A stretch of 64,000 bases of DNA from positions 558,001-622,000 of the forward strand of contig NZ_JMQM01000002.1 in NCBI RefSeq assembly GCF_000733725.1, given 5' to 3'. Numbering within the stretch: the first letter of the stretch is position 1; each line of letters begins with the position of its first letter. The DNA is from Nitratireductor basaltis. GTDB lineage: Bacteria; Pseudomonadota; Alphaproteobacteria; Rhizobiales; Rhizobiaceae. Positions 60,348 through 64,000 of this stretch are shown piece by piece. The notes beneath the pieces are model-generated. The model saw nothing but the letters and a program-made list of their open reading frames with translations. It did not search any database and was not told where the DNA came from. Both the position numbers and the translations under genes were made by a program.

Positions 60348-61517
60348 ATGATCCGTAACCTTTTGGCGACTACCGCGATTGCTACGCTGGTTTCCACCGG
60401 CGCATTCGCTCAGACGTCCCAGCCTGCCGACCCGGCTGCCACAACCGCGCCTGCTCAGCAGGAAACGCAGATGACTGTTCGTGCCGAAGGGCACCTCGCC
60501 TCCAACCTGATGGGCGAGAATGTGTATAACGGTTCCGGCGATGAAGCCGAGAGCATCGGTGAAGTCAACGATCTGGTGCTTGACCAGGAAGGCAAGGTAC
60601 AGGCCATCGTCGTTGGCGTAGGCGGCTTCCTCGGCATTGGCCAGAAGGAAGTGGCCCTTGAGTACGACCTCGTTGAATGGGTCGAGCGCGAGGGTGACCG
60701 CTTCATGGTTGTTGAAACCACCGCTGACGCATTGAAGGCGCAGGAAGAGTTCGACCGCGCTGCCTATCGTCCGATGCCGGCTGACGCCGATGTCGCAGAG
60801 ACGAAGCCGGCCACGAAGGAAGACCTGGCAAATGCTCCCCAGCCTGAGGATGCCGAGAATGCGGAAGGTACGGATGGCGAGATGGCTGCCGTTCCGACCG
60901 ATCGTCCGGAGCAGGCTGAAGAGCAGCAGGCTGCCGACGCCGAGCCAGCTCGCGATGCCGTGAATGATGACGAGCAGATGGCGGAAGCTGACGGTGAGAC
61001 GGTCACCGGTGACGAAGCTGCTGATGAGGAGATGGCGGGTCGCGATCAGGATCAGTCCGGCGATCTGAATCAGACTGCTGAAGTAGCGGAGCCAACCCAG
61101 GACCGCGTCGATCAGGAGGCTGCAGAGGCTGAGCAGGACGCTCAGACCGACGAGACCCAGACCGCTGCGATCGACCGCAACAGCCTTGCTGAGGCTTCCA
61201 GCGACCAGATCAGCGCCGATAATCTCATGGGCACGAGCGTCTATGGTGCCAATGAGGAAGATGTCGGCGAGATCGGTGACGTGATCCTTTCGAGCGACGG
61301 CCAGGTGGAAGCCATCATCGTTGACGTGGGCGGTTTCCTGGGTCTTGGTGAGAAGGAAGTTGCCATCAGCATGGAGAACCTTGTCTTCATGGCCGATGAC
61401 GATGGCGAACTCTATCTTTACACCGAGTTCACCGAGGAGCAGCTCGAAGGTCAGCCTGAGTATGATGAAACGAGCTATGCCGAGAAGCGCGAAGAACAGC
61501 TGATGCGCATTGAATAA
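60348..61517 (+). CDS. Exported protein with two PRC-barrel domains
   Basis: 389 residues from ATG 60348, with GGAG upstream. A signal peptide ends in STGAFA before QTSQP. Two PRC-barrel domains lie at the ends, with the same core: SNLMGENVYNGSGDEAESIG and VVGVGGFLGIGQKEVAL in the first, and DNLMGTSVYGANEEDVGEIG with VDVGGFLGLGEKEVAI in the second. An acidic, Glu/Asp/Gln-rich linker of about 150 residues joins them. PRC barrels bind RNA or act in envelope and photosynthesis proteins; here the linker suggests a periplasmic or envelope stress role. Confidence 0.85.
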   Translation: MIRNLLATTAIATLVSTGAFAQTSQPADPAATTAPAQQETQMTVRAEGHLASNLMGENVYNGSGDEAESIGEVNDLVLDQEGKVQAIVVGVGGFLGIGQKEVALEYDLVEWVEREGDRFMVVETTADALKAQEEFDRAAYRPMPADADVAETKPATKEDLANAPQPEDAENAEGTDGEMAAVPTDRPEQAEEQQAADAEPARDAVNDDEQMAEADGETVTGDEAADEEMAGRDQDQSGDLNQTAEVAEPTQDRVDQEAAEAEQDAQTDETQTAAIDRNSLAEASSDQISADNLMGTSVYGANEEDVGEIGDVILSSDGQVEAIIVDVGGFLGLGEKEVAISMENLVFMADDDGELYLYTEFTEEQLEGQPEYDETSYAEKREEQLMRIE

Positions 61518-61544
61518 TCGGTTACCGACTTAGCCAAGGCAAAG

Positions 61545-61572
61545 GCCCCGCGCATCCCTGCGTGGGGCTTTT
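61545..61572 (+). terminator. Rho-independent terminator after the PRC-barrel gene
   Basis: GCCCCGCGCA pairs with TGCGTGGGGC (one G-T pair) across TCCC, followed by TTTTG. Confidence 0.88.
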
Positions 61573-61695
61573 GTTTGTTCTGAGCAGCCCATTGTTTCGT
61601 GATCGTGAACAATCCATCGCCGCTTATCGATCTGTACCTCTTGCCACATCCACGCCATGTGATCTGATGAAAATCAGCAACAGGGAGCGTATCAA

Positions 61696-62628
61696 ATGCT
61701 CAACCAGATCCAGGGAATACATCACGTGACGTCGATGTCCCGTGACGCGCATACGACAGATCGCTTCTTCACCAGGATTCTTGGCCTTCGCAGGGTCAAG
61801 AAGACAGTGAATTTCGATGCTCCAGATATCTATCACCTTTATTATGGAAACAGTTCAGGTCAGCCGGGCAGTGTCATGACCTATTTCCCGTTTCCCAACA
61901 TCATCAAGGGAGTGCGCGGGACCGGCGAGGTGGGCGAGACCTATTTTGCCGTGCCTGAAGGCGCTCTCGACTTCTGGCAACAACGCCTGCAGGAGGCGGA
62001 CGCGAACCCGGAACTTGCCACGCGGTTCGATCGGAAGGCACTGACATTCACCGGCGCTGACGGTGATGGCTTCGTCCTCATGGAGCAGGCAGAAGACCCA
62101 CGCGAAGCATGGCTGGGCGGCGGTGTCGGTGGGGACCAGGCGATACGGGGTTTCCACGGTGCGAAGATGGTGCTTGCCGACGGTACAGCAACCAAGGAGT
62201 TGCTCAAGTACATGTCGTTTGAATCAGTGGGCACCGAAGGCGCCGTGGAGCGCTTCGAGCGTCGTGACGGCAACGCTGCCGAAATCATTGACGTGGAGAC
62301 ACGCACTGATCTGCCGCGCTCGCGCGAAGGGGCCGGTTCGGTCCACCACATCGCGTTCGCCGTGGCCGACGATGAGGCGCAGCTCCAGGTCCGCGCGGCA
62401 CTCGTCGAAGCGGGGATGCGCATAACTCCGGTGATTGATCGCGACTATTTCCATTCGATCTATTTCCGGGCGCCTGGCGGAGTCCTGTTCGAGATTGCCA
62501 CCAATCAGCCGGGCTTCGCCCGCGATGAAGATCCCGAGCATCTGGGCGAACAGTTGCGCGTTCCCGCCCAGCACGCTCATCTGAAACCTCATCTCGAGAA
62601 AGTGCTGCCCGCAATTGGAGACAACTGA
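61696..62628 (+). CDS. Ring-cleaving dioxygenase-like VOC protein (MhqO type)
   Basis: 310 residues with two VOC repeats. IHHVTSMSRDAHTTDRFFTRILGLRRVKKTV carries the first histidine, SVHHIAFAVADDEAQLQVR the second, and the terminal GGVLFEIATNQPGFA the glutamate of the 2-His-1-Glu iron site. This matches the MhqO/LinE-type quinone/hydroquinone dioxygenase. Its TGA overlaps the ATG of the next gene by one base, so the two are coupled. Confidence 0.86.
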   Translation: MLNQIQGIHHVTSMSRDAHTTDRFFTRILGLRRVKKTVNFDAPDIYHLYYGNSSGQPGSVMTYFPFPNIIKGVRGTGEVGETYFAVPEGALDFWQQRLQEADANPELATRFDRKALTFTGADGDGFVLMEQAEDPREAWLGGGVGGDQAIRGFHGAKMVLADGTATKELLKYMSFESVGTEGAVERFERRDGNAAEIIDVETRTDLPRSREGAGSVHHIAFAVADDEAQLQVRAALVEAGMRITPVIDRDYFHSIYFRAPGGVLFEIATNQPGFARDEDPEHLGEQLRVPAQHAHLKPHLEKVLPAIGDN

Positions 62629-63527
62629 TGGCCGTCAGCTTCTATGAACATGTCAAGCTCCCCGGCGATGCGGCCGGGGAGACGCTTCTGTTTCTCTTTC
62701 ACGGCACTGGTGGAGACGAGCGTCAGCTAGTCGCGCTGGGGCAGCAGGTTGTGCCCGGCGCAACGATCATCGCCCCACTTGGGGATGTGAGCGAGCACGG
62801 GGCTGCACGCTTCTTCCGGCGTACGGGCGAGGGTGTTTATGACATGGACGATCTGCGCCGCGCAGTCGACAAGATGGGAGCGTTCATCGCGGCGCATATC
62901 GGGGAGACGCAGGCCAAACGGGTGCTGGGGCTTGGCTATTCCAATGGTGCGAATATCCTGGCGAGCGTGATTTTCGCGCAGCCGAACATGTTCGATCAGG
63001 CGGTGCTGATGCATCCGCTCATTCCGTTCAAGCCCGAGATAGGCGGAAACCTGGCGACGCGCATTCTGCTCACCGCAGGGCGGCGTGACCCGATCTGCCC
63101 CCCGGACTTGACCAACCGTCTCGTCAGCTGGCTGGAAGCAGCAGAAGGTGATGTCGTTACGGAATGGCACGAAGGCGGGCATGAACTGCGCGAAAGCGAG
63201 GTGGATGCAGCGCGTAGCTTTTTCGCCTCTGCGGCAGGTCAGCAGGAGCCCGCGCCTATCCGGCAGGAAAGCGGGCCTCGGCGCGGACGATATGTCTACT
63301 CCATTGAGGGCGACGAAGCCGAACTGACCTACGCGCTCAGCGACGGACGCATGATTATCGACCACACCTATGTGCCACCTGATCTCAGAGAGAAGGGAAT
63401 CGCACTGAAGCTGGTCGAGCGTGCGGTCGAAGATGCGCGGGAGAGGGGCTTGAAGGTGACGCCCCTTTGCTCCTATGCCGCCGCACAGTTCCGGCGGCAC
63501 AGGGAATGGCAGGACCTATTGGCCTGA
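62628..63527 (+). CDS. Carboxylesterase (MhqD-like) fused to a small GNAT domain
   Basis: 299 residues. Residues 1-205 are an alpha/beta hydrolase of the MhqD/esterase type: HGTGGDERQL oxyanion region, nucleophile serine in LGYSNGAN, aspartate in GRRDPICPPD and histidine in EGGHELRESE. Residues about 215-299 are a GNAT-type NATD1/YjdJ domain (YVYSIEGDEAELTYALSDGR, IIDHTYVPPDLREKGIALKLVERAVEDAR, VTPLCSYAAAQFRRH). MhqD and MhqO occur together in quinone detoxification; the acetyltransferase fusion is unusual. Confidence 0.85.
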   Translation: MAVSFYEHVKLPGDAAGETLLFLFHGTGGDERQLVALGQQVVPGATIIAPLGDVSEHGAARFFRRTGEGVYDMDDLRRAVDKMGAFIAAHIGETQAKRVLGLGYSNGANILASVIFAQPNMFDQAVLMHPLIPFKPEIGGNLATRILLTAGRRDPICPPDLTNRLVSWLEAAEGDVVTEWHEGGHELRESEVDAARSFFASAAGQQEPAPIRQESGPRRGRYVYSIEGDEAELTYALSDGRMIIDHTYVPPDLREKGIALKLVERAVEDARERGLKVTPLCSYAAAQFRRHREWQDLLA

Positions 63528-63538
63528 GGAGGCGGCTT

Positions 63539-64000
63539 TTACGCCGCCTTCCTGATTGGTGCTTCTTCCTGGCTCTCGATGAAGGCGCTGTGCAGCGCCT
63601 TCACGGCCTCGTCGCAGTCTTCGCTGCGCACCACGAACTGAACATCAACGCAGCGTCCGGTCTCATGGGACGAGATCGGCTCGATGCCGGCCTTGTCCAG
63701 CGCCTGCAGACCTTTCAGCATAACGCCGAGGCCCTTCAGCTCGCGGCCAATGACCGACACGATGCTTGCGCGGCGCGTCGTGATGCGGGCTGAGGGATAA
63801 CGCTCCTTCAGATCGCGCTCCACGCGACGAACCGCCTTCAGCGGAGCCTCGACGTGGTGGACGATCGAGTTGGCATTGGAGGTCTTGGAGACGATGCGCA
63901 CACGGTGGCGGGTCAGCATCTCCAGAATGGAAGCGTCATACCCCTTTACGCCCACCATATCCTGTTCGAACAGCTCGAAGGAGGTGATGGGCAGTCCGGT
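63539..64000 (-). CDS. Aspartate kinase, C-terminal part (Ask_Ect-like)
   Basis: Only the last 153 residues lie in the window; the frame is open to the window end. The visible part has FELFEQDMVGVKGYDASILEM, a regulatory region with two ACT-type repeats (HRVRIVSKTSNANSIVHHVE, ASIVSVIGRELKGLGV). The FELFEQDMVGVKGYD segment is typical of aspartate kinases that serve ectoine synthesis (Ask_Ect), so the host may make this osmolyte. Without the kinase core, the subtype is uncertain. Confidence 0.7.
   Translation of the reverse strand, partial: TGLPITSFELFEQDMVGVKGYDASILEMLTRHRVRIVSKTSNANSIVHHVEAPLKAVRRVERDLKERYPSARITTRRASIVSVIGRELKGLGVMLKGLQALDKAGIEPISSHETGRCVDVQFVVRSEDCDEAVKALHSAFIESQEEAPIRKAA

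Noticed and set aside
1-64000. CRISPR arrays.
   Set aside because: No regularly spaced repeats of 23-40 bp with unique spacers were seen; the longest repeats are the att cores, the arm sites and the palindromic pair.

Overview
The window looks like chromosomal DNA of a Hyphomicrobiales (Rhizobiales) alphaproteobacterium. The evidence is the gene order ruvB-ybgC-tolQRAB-pal-cpoB-tilS-ftsH-glmM, the pst operon with long alphaproteobacterial PstC and PstA, the PhyR/NepR/EcfG general stress module, CtrA-type TTAA-N7-TTAA boxes, rhizobial CTTGAC-N17-CTATAT-like promoters and a rhizobial palindromic repeat pair. A Phyllobacteriaceae-like (Mesorhizobium/Nitratireductor-type) host is plausible, but the genus cannot be fixed from sequence reading alone.

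Layout. 1-11.7 kb: the end of ruvB, the Tol-Pal envelope operon, tilS, ftsH and glmM. 11.8-13.7 kb: two paralogous outer-membrane beta-barrel genes, each with a CtrA-type box. 13.85-23.78 kb: an integrated element of about 9.9 kb bounded by a 31-bp direct repeat. 23.8-34 kb: serC-serA, an EamA transporter, purA, a rhizobial membrane protein, rpoH, rluD, two small genes and tRNA-Glu(CTC). 34.2-45.5 kb: a 1547-residue hybrid sensor kinase with about seven PAS domains, then a Pho-box-driven pstSCAB-phoU-phoB operon. 45.6-48.9 kb: an FG-GAP/UnbV protein and a di-heme c-type oxidoreductase. 48.9-53.6 kb: a ROK repressor divergent from xylFHG. 53.6-61.5 kb: a general stress island (phyR, nepR, ecfG, DUF1328, AI-2E-type permease, DUF883, dps, PRC-barrel protein). 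61.7-64 kb: a ring-cleaving dioxygenase-like protein, a hydrolase-GNAT fusion and the end of an aspartate kinase.

The most interesting part is the 9.9-kb element. It encodes an integrase, an excisionase-like protein, an HK97-type major capsid, connector, prohead protease, portal, large terminase and HNH nuclease, plus regulators. It has no recognisable tail, tape-measure, baseplate or lysis gene. That gene content matches capsid-forming phage-inducible chromosomal islands (cf-PICIs), satellites that build their own capsids and take tails from a helper phage. Its order, capsid-connector-protease-portal-xis-int, is not the canonical HK97 order. It inserted into the 5' leader of serC: the 31-bp core is a copy of the leader RNA segment, the native CTTGAC-N17-CTATTC promoter is stranded beyond attL, and a CTTGCG-N17-GTATTG sequence at the element's right end sits at the equivalent position upstream of serC. 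An 18-bp direct repeat inside each end looks like a pair of integrase arm sites.

The second notable result is in the stress island. Six exact GGAAC-N16-CGTT sequences (the EcfG sigma-factor promoter motif) precede phyR, nepR-ecfG, the DUF1328 gene, the AI-2E-type gene, the DUF883-to-dps operon and the PRC-barrel gene, so master regulators and effectors sit side by side in one cluster.
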